From NCBI RefSeq assembly GCF_900168295.1, contig NZ_FVZL01000006.1, forward strand, positions 124,001-188,000: a stretch of 64,000 nt of DNA. Reading direction: 5' to 3'. The notes under the pieces were generated by a model that saw only the letters and a program-made list of their open reading frames with translations, was not told where the DNA came from and did no database searches. Made by a program: the position numbers and the translations under genes. The stretch is from Arthrobacter sp. P2b. Lineage in GTDB: Bacteria; Actinomycetota; Actinomycetes; Actinomycetales; Micrococcaceae. Shown in pieces: positions 54,173 through 61,207 of the stretch (position 1 is the stretch's first letter; the number at the start of each line of letters is the position of its first letter).

Positions 54173-54598
54173 ATGGATTGGCTCTCTTACGTTTCACAGA
54201 TCAACTGGCTTGCGGTGCTGCTTGCCTTCGCGGCAACGATGGCCATCGGCTTCGTCTGGTACATGCCGGCGGTGCTGGGCAACCGGTGGATGGCCGCCAT
54301 CGGCAAGACCGAGGACGACCTGAAAAACATCAGCGGCGGGGCCGGAATCTGGCTCCCCATGATGGTGGCCGCGGCGCTGACTGCCATCCTCCTTGCCGTC
54401 CTGATCAGCAAGCTGGGGCTGGACAACGCCCTGGCCGGCGCCTGGTTCGCCCTGGTTGTGGGGCTTGTTTTCAGGGCGGGCGGCCACGCCATCCACAATG
54501 GTTTCGCCGGACGCCCGGCCGCCGTGACGCTGATCGACTCCGGCCATGACCTGGTAGCCATGACAGTCTCAGGAGCCATTATCGGAGCCATGTCCTGA
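54173..54598 (+). CDS. DUF1761 membrane protein
   Basis: This 141-residue protein has four predicted membrane helices. It carries the family opening INWLAVLLAFAATMAIGFVW and the central GFVWYMP motif. The function of DUF1761 is unknown. It lies 35 bp upstream of corA on the same strand, but corA has its own strong ribosome site. A -10 hexamer 7 nt before the ATG supports the start. Confidence 0.88.
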   Translation: MDWLSYVSQINWLAVLLAFAATMAIGFVWYMPAVLGNRWMAAIGKTEDDLKNISGGAGIWLPMMVAAALTAILLAVLISKLGLDNALAGAWFALVVGLVFRAGGHAIHNGFAGRPAAVTLIDSGHDLVAMTVSGAIIGAMS

Positions 54599-54632
54599 GC
54601 ATGCGGCCTATGCAGACAGGAGGCACCCGCCC

Positions 54633-55628
54633 ATGACCATCATCGACAACGCTGTTTACGTGGACGGCGTGCGCCATGCCGAACCCGAAAACCTGGAGCA
54701 GACGTTCGAGACCCTGGCGCACCACGGCGGTATGGCCTGGATCGGACTGTACCGCCCTACCGCCGAAGAGATGGCGGCAGTGGCCGCTGAGTTCGGGCTG
54801 CACTCCCTTGCGGTGGAGGACGCCATCTCCGCACACCAGCGCCCCAAGATGGAGCGCTACGAGGACAACCTGTTTACCGTCCTGCGGCCCGCCCGGTACC
54901 TGGATGCAAGCGAGACGGTGGAATTTGGGGAACTCCATATCTTCACCGGAAAAAACTTTGTGGTCACGGTGCGGCATGCGGAAATGGCCGGCGTGGCCCG
55001 TGTCCGGAAACGCCTGGAGGCACGGCCGGATCTTCTGCGGCATGGCCCGGAGGCAGTGCTGTATGCCCTCCTGGACAGGGTGGTGGACGACTACGCTCCC
55101 GTGGTGGCCGGGCTTGAAAACGACATTGACGAGATCGAGGACCAGCTCTTCAGCGGTGACACAACGGTGTCGCGGCGGATCTACGAACTGGCCCGTGAAG
55201 TGATCCAGTTCCAGCGTGCCATCCACCCGCTGCCGGACATGATGCACCAGCTGAAGCGGGGCTTCGCGAAGTACGGTGTTGAGACCGAGCTCCAGCACAG
55301 CCTCCGGGACGTGGAGGACCACGTGGAACGGGTGATTTCCCGGGCAGACTCCTTCCGGGACCTCCTGCAGAACGCCCTGACCCTGGACGGAACCCTGACG
55401 GCCAACCGGCAGAACGAGGCCAGCGCGGAGCAGAACGAGCAGGTGAAGAAAATTTCCTCCTGGGCTGCAATCCTGTTTGCGCCGTCGTTCGTGGCCGGCA
55501 TCTACGGCATGAACTTCGACCACATGCCCGAGCTGCACTGGGACCTGGGCTATCCGATGGCCATCGGCCTCATGGCGGCGACGGCCTTGGCCATGTACGC
55601 CATCTTCAAGAAGAAGGGCTGGCTGTAG
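54633..55628 (+). CDS. corA: CorA-type magnesium/cobalt channel
   Basis: This 331-residue channel has the large cytosolic N-domain and a long stalk helix (about 190-270), then the first membrane helix followed by the selectivity motif YGMNF (about 292-296) and the periplasmic HMPEL loop, then a second helix and a basic C-terminus FKKKGWL. It forms a homopentamer for Mg2+ (and Co2+) entry. AGGAGG lies upstream of the ATG. Confidence 0.96.
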   Translation: MTIIDNAVYVDGVRHAEPENLEQTFETLAHHGGMAWIGLYRPTAEEMAAVAAEFGLHSLAVEDAISAHQRPKMERYEDNLFTVLRPARYLDASETVEFGELHIFTGKNFVVTVRHAEMAGVARVRKRLEARPDLLRHGPEAVLYALLDRVVDDYAPVVAGLENDIDEIEDQLFSGDTTVSRRIYELAREVIQFQRAIHPLPDMMHQLKRGFAKYGVETELQHSLRDVEDHVERVISRADSFRDLLQNALTLDGTLTANRQNEASAEQNEQVKKISSWAAILFAPSFVAGIYGMNFDHMPELHWDLGYPMAIGLMAATALAMYAIFKKKGWL

Positions 55629-55635
55629 CCGGCAC

Positions 55636-56316
55636 CTAAACGCAGCCGGCCAGGATTCCGGCAATGGCGTCGCGCTCCGCCGGGGTCACCCACAGCCGGT
55701 ACTTCGCCTTCACGGAGGTCTGCCGGGCAACATACTCGCAGCGGAACGCCTTGTTCGGCGGGAGCCACGTCGCGGCGTCCTTGTCACCCTTGGCACTGTT
55801 GGTGGGCCCGTCCGCGGCCATCAGGTTCAAGGGGTCATTGGCCAGTTGGCGCCGCTCTTCGTCGCTGAGTTGCCGGGCACCCTTCTGCCAGGCATCGGAG
55901 AGGGCAACGATGTGGTCGATCTGGACCGCGGTGCTGGTGTCCTGGCCGCGGACAAAACTGATGGTGGTGCCGGTGTACTTGTCGGCCAGCGTGCCGGTGG
56001 CCACCACACAGTTCCGGGTGCCGGGCTTGAACGTCTCACCCTCCAGGTCGCGGGCGAGGATGTCGTTGCGGGTATCGCAGCCGTTGCGGTTCACATCCGC
56101 CCATGCGGGCCCGAACTCGTCCCGGCTGTAGCCGGTCTTCGGTGCCCGGCCCTTGACCGGAATGGTTTCCAGCCGGGCAAGCGCGGCAGCGGCTTCTTCA
56201 GGGTTGGATGACGACGGCGATGCCTGGGCTGCAGCATCACAGCCGGCGAGAGTGCCTGCAAGGAGAAGGCTGGTAAGAACGGCTATGGACCTGGCAGCGG
56301 AGAAGTTAATCGTCAT
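55636..56316 (-). CDS. secreted HNH-family (DUF1524) putative nuclease lipoprotein
   Basis: This 226-residue protein has a signal peptide with a lipobox-like LAGTLAGCD. The GmrSD/DUF1524-type HNH domain follows, with QIDHIVALSDAWQKGA (the DH of the beta-beta-alpha metal motif), NDPLNLMAADGPTNSAKGDK (Asn and the conserved K.D) and a late Cys pair. Many actinobacteria export such proteins, possibly to degrade extracellular DNA or compete with neighbours. GAAGGAAC lies directly before the ATG. It is convergent with corA. Confidence 0.88.
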   Translation of the reverse strand: MTINFSAARSIAVLTSLLLAGTLAGCDAAAQASPSSSNPEEAAAALARLETIPVKGRAPKTGYSRDEFGPAWADVNRNGCDTRNDILARDLEGETFKPGTRNCVVATGTLADKYTGTTISFVRGQDTSTAVQIDHIVALSDAWQKGARQLSDEERRQLANDPLNLMAADGPTNSAKGDKDAATWLPPNKAFRCEYVARQTSVKAKYRLWVTPAERDAIAGILAGCV

Positions 56317-56350
56317 GTTCCTTCACGGATGCGGCGCGCCCGTGGCCTGG

Positions 56351-56386
56351 ACCGTGCTTTGTGTGGAGACCGTGCATTGTGTGGAG
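56351..56386. repeat. 18-bp tandem duplication overlapping the tRNA-Ala 3' end
   Basis: 56351-56368 and 56369-56386 are 17/18 identical. The second unit overlaps the last 5 bases of the tRNA gene. Confidence 0.75.
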
Positions 56387-56454
56387 CTAAGGAGATTCGA
56401 ACTCCTGACCTCTTCGATGCGAACGAAGCGCTCTACCAACTGAGCTATAGCCCC
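56382..56454 (-). tRNA. tRNA-Ala (anticodon CGC)
   Basis: The minus strand folds into a 73-nt cloverleaf: 7-bp acceptor stem (GGGGCTA with TAGCTCC, one G-U pair), a D-arm (GCTC/GAGC), an anticodon stem CTTCG/CGAAG with loop TTCGCAT giving anticodon CGC, a 5-nt variable loop, and a T-arm with TTCGAAT. The discriminator base is A and CCA is not encoded. It reads GCG alanine codons. Confidence 0.97.
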
Positions 56455-56606
56455 GGAACTGGCCGCCCTCGCGGGTGCGTGTGCGGAACCGGTGACCCTA
56501 GGCTACAAATTTTCCCCGCTCAATGCCAACCGGCGCGCCACCGGATACGCATCCAAGGTGACTACCGGCGTCGGGCATTTGCATCGGGGCCCGCGGCACG
56601 TGCTTC

Positions 56607-57545
56607 CTAGGCGCGGCGGCGCTGCAGGACGTCGTCGAGGTTGCTGAGGGCGCTCTGCGCCTTGGTGAGCTGCTGGTCCTCTGCTGCCGCCGGAGCTGCA
56701 GGCGGAGCGCCTGCCGCACCCTGCTTCAGAGAGGGCTTGCCCACGGCCTTCGGGGCCGCCGGCAGCTCAAGCGGTTCGGGCTCCGGGCGCTCGGCCTTGG
56801 CAGCTTCCACGTATACGGGCTTGGGAACCTCAACGGGCTCCCAGGGAGTACTGGAAGGAGTTTTCGACGCCGCTGCTGCTGCACTGGCATCACCTGCAGC
56901 CACGGCTACAGCCAGTGCCGCCGCGCGAAGTTCCTGTGCTGTGAGCTGCTGGGCCTTGGGCTGGTGCGCCTCGGCGTCAAAAAGGGGGCTTTCCGGGCGG
57001 GCAGGAGCAGCTTCAGGCATGGGCGGGATGTGCTCGGTGGCATCAGGGCGCCGTGCCGGTGCACTCATTGCCGAGCGAAAGGCCGCATCGACTTTCGCCT
57101 TGCGGTCCCGGATAGCCAGCCAGCGCAGAATGGCGACGGATGCCGCGGTCAGCGCTGCGCAGGTCAGCGGGAGGACGGGCGAGCCGAGCCCGAAGGGCAA
57201 CAGCACCCCGGAGACAAACGCCGTCAGCAGGGACAGAAACCCGACGAGAGCCAGGGCCGTACGGCCGTAGCGGATCCGGAAACGGCCCGCAGGTGCGGGG
57301 CCGTCGGCATTGGAAGCCGGTCCGGCGCTCTTCCTGGTTTCCATTGCTTTCTCCTGCTGGGCGGCGATTTTCAATACCAAACCGGCTGGTGGTTCAGGTC
57401 TTTCATCGGCTGGTGCGTCTGCCGGAAAGTCACCGGCGGGCTGGAACTGGTGCCGGCGGTTCCGGAGGACGTACGGGGCAACCCACACAATCCAGAGCAC
57501 GACGGCAACCACAAGGATCACTGAGCTGCTAAGGGGGAAGTCCAC
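56607..57545 (-). CDS. sepX: divisome-associated membrane protein SepX/GlpR
   Basis: This 312-residue protein has an N-terminal helix (about 6-26: SVILVVAVVLWIVWVAPYVL), two further helices (about 100-140) and long Ala/Pro/Glu-rich cytosolic segments. It matches the layout of actinobacterial SepX (Streptomyces) and GlpR (Corynebacterium), membrane partners of the cell-division and gephyrin-like Glp proteins. The GTG at 57545 is chosen over an in-frame TTG at 57551 because TACGGT lies 7 nt before it. The position galU-GNAT-sepX-tRNA is conserved, but glp is missing here. Confidence 0.83.
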   Translation of the reverse strand: MDFPLSSSVILVVAVVLWIVWVAPYVLRNRRHQFQPAGDFPADAPADERPEPPAGLVLKIAAQQEKAMETRKSAGPASNADGPAPAGRFRIRYGRTALALVGFLSLLTAFVSGVLLPFGLGSPVLPLTCAALTAASVAILRWLAIRDRKAKVDAAFRSAMSAPARRPDATEHIPPMPEAAPARPESPLFDAEAHQPKAQQLTAQELRAAALAVAVAAGDASAAAAASKTPSSTPWEPVEVPKPVYVEAAKAERPEPEPLELPAAPKAVGKPSLKQGAAGAPPAAPAAAEDQQLTKAQSALSNLDDVLQRRRA

Positions 57546-57552
57546 ACTCAAA

Positions 57553-57558
57553 ACCGTA
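57553..57558 (-). promoter_or_regulatory. -10 hexamer TACGGT, leaderless-type, sepX
   Basis: TACGGT on the minus strand is 7 nt before the GTG at 57545 and only 1 nt before the TTG at 57551. Confidence 0.45.
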
Positions 57559-57626
57559 TGAGCATCACATGGTATGGCGCGGCATTAGCTTCGGTGTGTC
57601 GCGGCCCGGCTCGCAAATGAGTGGAT

Positions 57627-58247
57627 TTATGACGGGCGGGACGCCAGCCAGGGGCGCAGCAGGCCGTCCGGGACTTCCTCGGACGTCAGTGCGAAGGACC
57701 GGTGGTCAGCCCAGTCGCCGTTGATGTGCAGGTAGCGGGGACGGTACCCCTCGTCCCGGAAACCCAGTTTCTCCACCACCCGCAGGCTGGGCCCGTTTTC
57801 CGGCCGGATGTTGATTTCCATCCGGTGCAGCCCCAGCGTCTGAAAACAATGGTCGGTGACGAGCGCCACCGCCGTTGGGGCGATGCCCCGCCCGGCTTTC
57901 GCCTGGTCCACCCAGTACCCCAGCGTTGCCATCATGGCTGATCCCCACACGATGGACGAGACGGTCAGCTGGCCAATGATGACCGGGTTCCTGCTGCCCG
58001 GTACGCGCTCGGTAATGACGAACGGCAGCGCAGTGGCCTGGGCCGCCTGCGCGTTCAGGGAGCGGACCATCTGCCGGTAGTCCGGCAGGCCTCCGCGCGG
58101 GTCAGGATTGGACGCTTCCCACGGCGCCAGCCACTCGGTGTTGCGGGAACGGACTTCAGTCCACTCTTTTTTGTCCCGGTACCTGATGGGGCGCAGGACC
58201 AGGTCGCCGCATTCCAGGGTCACGGGCCAGACAGGGCCAAGGCGCAT
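57627..58247 (-). CDS. GNAT N-acetyltransferase (RimJ-like)
   Basis: This 206-residue GNAT has the RimJ/RimL layout: LRPIRYRDKKEWTEVRSRN at the start, the acetyl-CoA P-loop region GYWVDQAKAGRGIAPTAVAL (about 130-149) and LHRMEINIRPENGPSLRVVE near the C-terminus. RimJ-type enzymes acetylate N-termini of ribosomal or other proteins. It starts 4 bp after the galU stop, so the two are co-transcribed. The protein target is unknown. Confidence 0.9.
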   Translation of the reverse strand: MRLGPVWPVTLECGDLVLRPIRYRDKKEWTEVRSRNTEWLAPWEASNPDPRGGLPDYRQMVRSLNAQAAQATALPFVITERVPGSRNPVIIGQLTVSSIVWGSAMMATLGYWVDQAKAGRGIAPTAVALVTDHCFQTLGLHRMEINIRPENGPSLRVVEKLGFRDEGYRPRYLHINGDWADHRSFALTSEEVPDGLLRPWLASRPS

Positions 58248-58251
58248 GGTG

Positions 58252-59157
58252 CTACTTGGAAAGGCCGCTGGTGAAGCCCGGCAGCCACTCCCGCAGGCCG
58301 GGACCCAGATCGTCGCTGTCGATGGCGAGCTGGACGCACGCCTTGAGGTAGCTCAGCTTGTCGCCTGTATCGTAGCGGCGCCCGCGGAACACCACGCCGT
58401 AGACGCCGTGGCCTTCGCCGTCACCGGTGGCCAGTTCCTGCAGGGCGTCGGTCAGCTGGATCTCGCCGCCACGCCCCGGACCGGTGCGCTCAAGGACGCC
58501 GAAGACGGCCTGGTGCAGCACGTAACGGCCAATCACGGCCAGGTTGGACGGTGCTTCGTCGGCGGTGGGCTTCTCCACCAGCCGGTTGATGCGCACGTAC
58601 CCTTCGCCGTCGATCTCCTGGATATCAGCGCAGCCGTAGGCGCTAATCTGCGAGGGTTCCACTTCGATAAGCGCGACGACGGAGCCTCCGGTTTTGGCCT
58701 GCACGTCGATCATGGTGCTGAGCAGTTCGTCCCGGGCATCGATGAGGTCGTCGCCCAAAAGGACGGCGAATGCCTCGTCGCCGACATGCTGCTTGGCGCG
58801 AAGCACTGCGTGGCCCAGGCCGTTGGGGTCCCCCTGGCGCACATAGTGGATGTCACCGAGGTTGCTGGCCGCCTGGATGGACGCGAGCTTCTCGGTGTCC
58901 CCCTTGTCCGCCAGCGTGGACTCCAGCGCCGGGACGCGGTCGAAGTGGTCCTCCAGCGCCCGCTTGTTCCGTCCCGTGATCATCAGGACATCGTTGAGAC
59001 CTACGTGGACGGCTTCCTCAACCACGTATTGGATGGCAGGCTTGTCCACAACGGGAAGCATTTCCTTGGGCATGGCCTTGGTGGCAGGAAGGAACCTGGT
59101 ACCCAGCCCGGCAGCGGGGATGACGGCTTTGCGAACTCTCGGGTTACTGGTACTCAC
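58252..59157 (-). CDS. galU: UTP-glucose-1-phosphate uridylyltransferase
   Basis: This 301-residue nucleotidyltransferase has VIPAAGLGTRFLPATKAMP (about 12-30), the MLPVVDKPAIQYVVEEA region and later VEKP and TDAL motifs. It makes UDP-glucose, the substrate of GalE encoded near 18.5 kb. The GTG start has TAGATT 6 nt upstream, a leaderless arrangement. It is divergent from the 5-formyltetrahydrofolate cyclo-ligase gene. Confidence 0.95.
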   Translation of the reverse strand: MSTSNPRVRKAVIPAAGLGTRFLPATKAMPKEMLPVVDKPAIQYVVEEAVHVGLNDVLMITGRNKRALEDHFDRVPALESTLADKGDTEKLASIQAASNLGDIHYVRQGDPNGLGHAVLRAKQHVGDEAFAVLLGDDLIDARDELLSTMIDVQAKTGGSVVALIEVEPSQISAYGCADIQEIDGEGYVRINRLVEKPTADEAPSNLAVIGRYVLHQAVFGVLERTGPGRGGEIQLTDALQELATGDGEGHGVYGVVFRGRRYDTGDKLSYLKACVQLAIDSDDLGPGLREWLPGFTSGLSK

Positions 59158-59163
59158 CGGACT

Positions 59164-59169
59164 AATCTA
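59164..59169 (-). promoter_or_regulatory. -10 hexamer TAGATT, leaderless-type, galU
   Basis: TAGATT on the minus strand is 6 nt before the galU GTG at 59157. Confidence 0.5.
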
Positions 59170-59267
59170 ACGTCAGCGTCAAGCATTCAGTAATCTAAGG
59201 ACCGGCCGCCACCTGCCTGGGGGCGCCACGGAAACCGCCAAACGGCGGGCAACGGAGGACATGCACC

Positions 59268-59909
59268 ATGCCTGAAAAGACGAACACGAGGCACGCCTTC
59301 GACGCTGCCGCCAAGGACGGCATCCGCACAGCGCACCGGCGGCGCAGGGCAACACTGACTCCCGCCGATCTGGAGGCCGCCGGGGCTGCCCTCGCCGTCC
59401 ACGGTGCGGCGTGGGCGGAATCCCTCTCCGGCGGGAAACCGGCCACGTTCTGCGTGTACCTGGGCATCGGTGTGGAACCGCCCACCCTTCCCCTGATCAC
59501 CGCCCTTCACGGCAACGGCCACCAGGTCCTGCTTCCCGTCTGCGAACCCGGCAGGGAACTCAGCTGGGTTTTCTGGAGCCCGGAGGCCGGGTTCGAGCGC
59601 AGCAAGTATGCGCCCATCCTGGAACCTGCCGGGCCCCGGCACGGACCCGATGTGGCGGGCGAAGCGATTGCCCTGTTCATCCCGGCAACCGCAGTGGATC
59701 TTGAGGGCAACAGGGTGGGCCAGGGCGGCGGCTACTATGACAAGTTCCTTGGTCATCTTGCGACCGCCGGGAAGGAAATTCCGCTGGCCGCTGTTATCTA
59801 CGACGATGAACTGCTTCCGGCCGGGCACATTCCCGCTGAAGAGTTCGACCGGCCCGTACCCGCCGTCCTGGCACCGTCCGGGCTCAGGTCGCTCGCCAGC
59901 GGACTTTGA
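59268..59909 (+). CDS. 5-formyltetrahydrofolate cyclo-ligase
   Basis: This 213-residue enzyme converts 5-formyl-THF to 5,10-methenyl-THF with ATP. The N-terminal basic RRRRATL region and the C-terminal signature GQGGGYYDKFL (about 152-162) are present, with FIPATAVDLEGNRVG just before. GGAGG lies about 8 nt before the ATG. It is followed by the CIRCE-controlled FmdB gene on the same strand; the 116-bp gap and own promoter argue for separate control of that gene. Confidence 0.93.
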   Translation: MPEKTNTRHAFDAAAKDGIRTAHRRRRATLTPADLEAAGAALAVHGAAWAESLSGGKPATFCVYLGIGVEPPTLPLITALHGNGHQVLLPVCEPGRELSWVFWSPEAGFERSKYAPILEPAGPRHGPDVAGEAIALFIPATAVDLEGNRVGQGGGYYDKFLGHLATAGKEIPLAAVIYDDELLPAGHIPAEEFDRPVPAVLAPSGLRSLASGL

Positions 59910-59938
59910 GCCCAGGTGGCGGGGGCGCCGGAGGATGA

Positions 59939-59944
59939 TAGAAT
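59939..59944 (+). promoter_or_regulatory. -10 hexamer TAGAAT overlapping the CIRCE operator
   Basis: TAGAAT ends at the first base of the CIRCE-like repeat, so HrcA bound there would block initiation. A ribosome site GAGGAGG lies downstream. Confidence 0.45.
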
Positions 59945-59970
59945 TAGCACTCAGGCCCTGCGACTGCTAA
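59944..59970. promoter_or_regulatory. CIRCE operator (HrcA site)
   Basis: TTAGCACTC-N9-GACTGCTAA matches the CIRCE consensus TTAGCACTC-N9-GAGTGCTAA with one mismatch and the exact spacer. It lies 56 bp upstream of the FmdB gene. Confidence 0.85.
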
Positions 59971-60025
59971 TGGATTACCAGGTGGCAGCACGGGACCTCT
60001 CGTTTGCCCAAGAGGAGGAGCACCA

Positions 60026-60307
60026 GTGCCAACATATGCTTACGCCTGCAAGGATTGCGGCCATGCCTTCGATATTGTCCAGTCTTTCTCGGACAGCTCA
60101 TTGACGTCCTGCCCCGAGTGCGAGGGCACCCTGCGCAAGAAGTTCAACAGCGTGGGCGTGGTGTTCAAGGGCTCGGGCTTCTACCGCACCGACTCCCGCG
60201 ACTCCAAGGGCAGCACCGTGTCTGCAGCTCCCGCGGCGCCTGCGTCCACCGCACCGGCTCCCGCAGCTGCCCCCGCGGCCTCCGTTCCGGCGGCTGCCGC
60301 CACCTGA
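60026..60307 (+). CDS. FmdB-family zinc-ribbon protein (Ruc-like)
   Basis: This 93-residue protein begins MPTYAYACKDCGHAFD, the FmdB zinc ribbon, with CxxC at about 8-11 and SCPEC at about 29-32. GSGFYRTD then marks the end of the folded part. The C-terminal 35 residues are Ala/Pro/Ser-rich and disordered. The M. tuberculosis homologue Rv0991c (Ruc) is described as an oxidation-activated chaperone in the heat-shock regulon. Here a CIRCE operator lies upstream, which supports the same role. The GTG start has GAGGAGG about 9 nt upstream. Confidence 0.9.
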   Translation: MPTYAYACKDCGHAFDIVQSFSDSSLTSCPECEGTLRKKFNSVGVVFKGSGFYRTDSRDSKGSTVSAAPAAPASTAPAPAAAPAASVPAAAAT

Positions 60308-60416
60308 TTCAGCGTCCGCCATTTCGACGGCGGCCCTGCGCCTTGTGACTGGACGTCCCCTTCGGACGTTGTCCACATAGGCGCGGGGCCGCTGTCGTTT
60401 GCTTTTGCAACGCCCT

Positions 60417-60422
60417 TAGCGT
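60417..60422 (+). promoter_or_regulatory. -10 hexamer TAGCGT, leaderless-type, SAF gene
   Basis: TAGCGT is 6 nt before the ATG at 60429. Confidence 0.45.
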
Positions 60423-60428
60423 GGGGTC

Positions 60429-61166
60429 ATGCCTGCACACCCGCTTCGCGCCCGCCGGGACACCCCCGGGTCCCTCCACCGCAACCGGAGGTCCCGTCCT
60501 TCCGGCCGTTCCGGGACCAGCCGCCCGGCTGCGAGATTCGCGGGATGGCTGAGCCGCAACCGGCGCCTTGCCGTCGCACTGCTTCTGTGCGCGGCGGCAG
60601 CACTCACGGTCCATCAGCTGACTCCGGCACCGGTTTACACCGTGAGCGCACTGGCTGCCGCCCGGGACCTGCCTGCCGGGTCGGCCATGGCGGCGGCAGA
60701 CCTTGCCCAAGTACAGGTGCCTCCGGGCATGCTGGCGGACGGGTTCCTCCGCGACCAGGCCGAGGCGGCCGGAAAGCAACTGGCAGCTCCGCTGCGCAAG
60801 GGCCAGTTGCTGACGGACGCCCAGCTGGTGGGTCCCGGCCTGCTGACGGGCAGCGCGCCGGGTTCAGCTGCCGTTCCCTTGAGGATGGCCGATCCCTCGT
60901 CCATCCAGCTGGTGTCCCCGGGCCAGCTGGTCAACGTGGTACTGACAGCAGCCAACGGCTTCGACCAGCAGGAACCGTCGGAGGTCCTTGCATCCGGTGT
61001 GCCGGTGCTGTGGACGTCCACAAAGGGCGGCCAGGGCGGGCAATGGCTCGGAACCCAGGAGACCGACGGGCTGATTGTGGTGGCCGCCGATGCAGCACAG
61101 GCAGCCCGGCTCGCCGGGGCGTCAACCCAAGGCAAACTGTTTTTCGTCCTGGTGGGACCTCCCTGA
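60429..61166 (+). CDS. SAF-domain protein (CpaB/RcpC-like)
   Basis: This 245-residue protein has a basic cytosolic N-terminus (about 1-45), one membrane helix (about 46-62) and an exposed SAF domain (about 70-140: ALAAARDLPAGSAMAAADLA). A second domain of about 100 residues follows, as in the pilus assembly protein CpaB/RcpC. No other Flp-pilus gene is nearby, so the role is open. A -10 hexamer 6 nt before the ATG supports the start. It converges on the helicase-like gene across 41 bp. Confidence 0.8.
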   Translation: MPAHPLRARRDTPGSLHRNRRSRPSGRSGTSRPAARFAGWLSRNRRLAVALLLCAAAALTVHQLTPAPVYTVSALAAARDLPAGSAMAAADLAQVQVPPGMLADGFLRDQAEAAGKQLAAPLRKGQLLTDAQLVGPGLLTGSAPGSAAVPLRMADPSSIQLVSPGQLVNVVLTAANGFDQQEPSEVLASGVPVLWTSTKGGQGGQWLGTQETDGLIVVAADAAQAARLAGASTQGKLFFVLVGPP

Positions 61167-61207
61167 CCGGCCGCAGAAAACCACTTCCCGCACTGGCCCG
61201 CTGGGCG

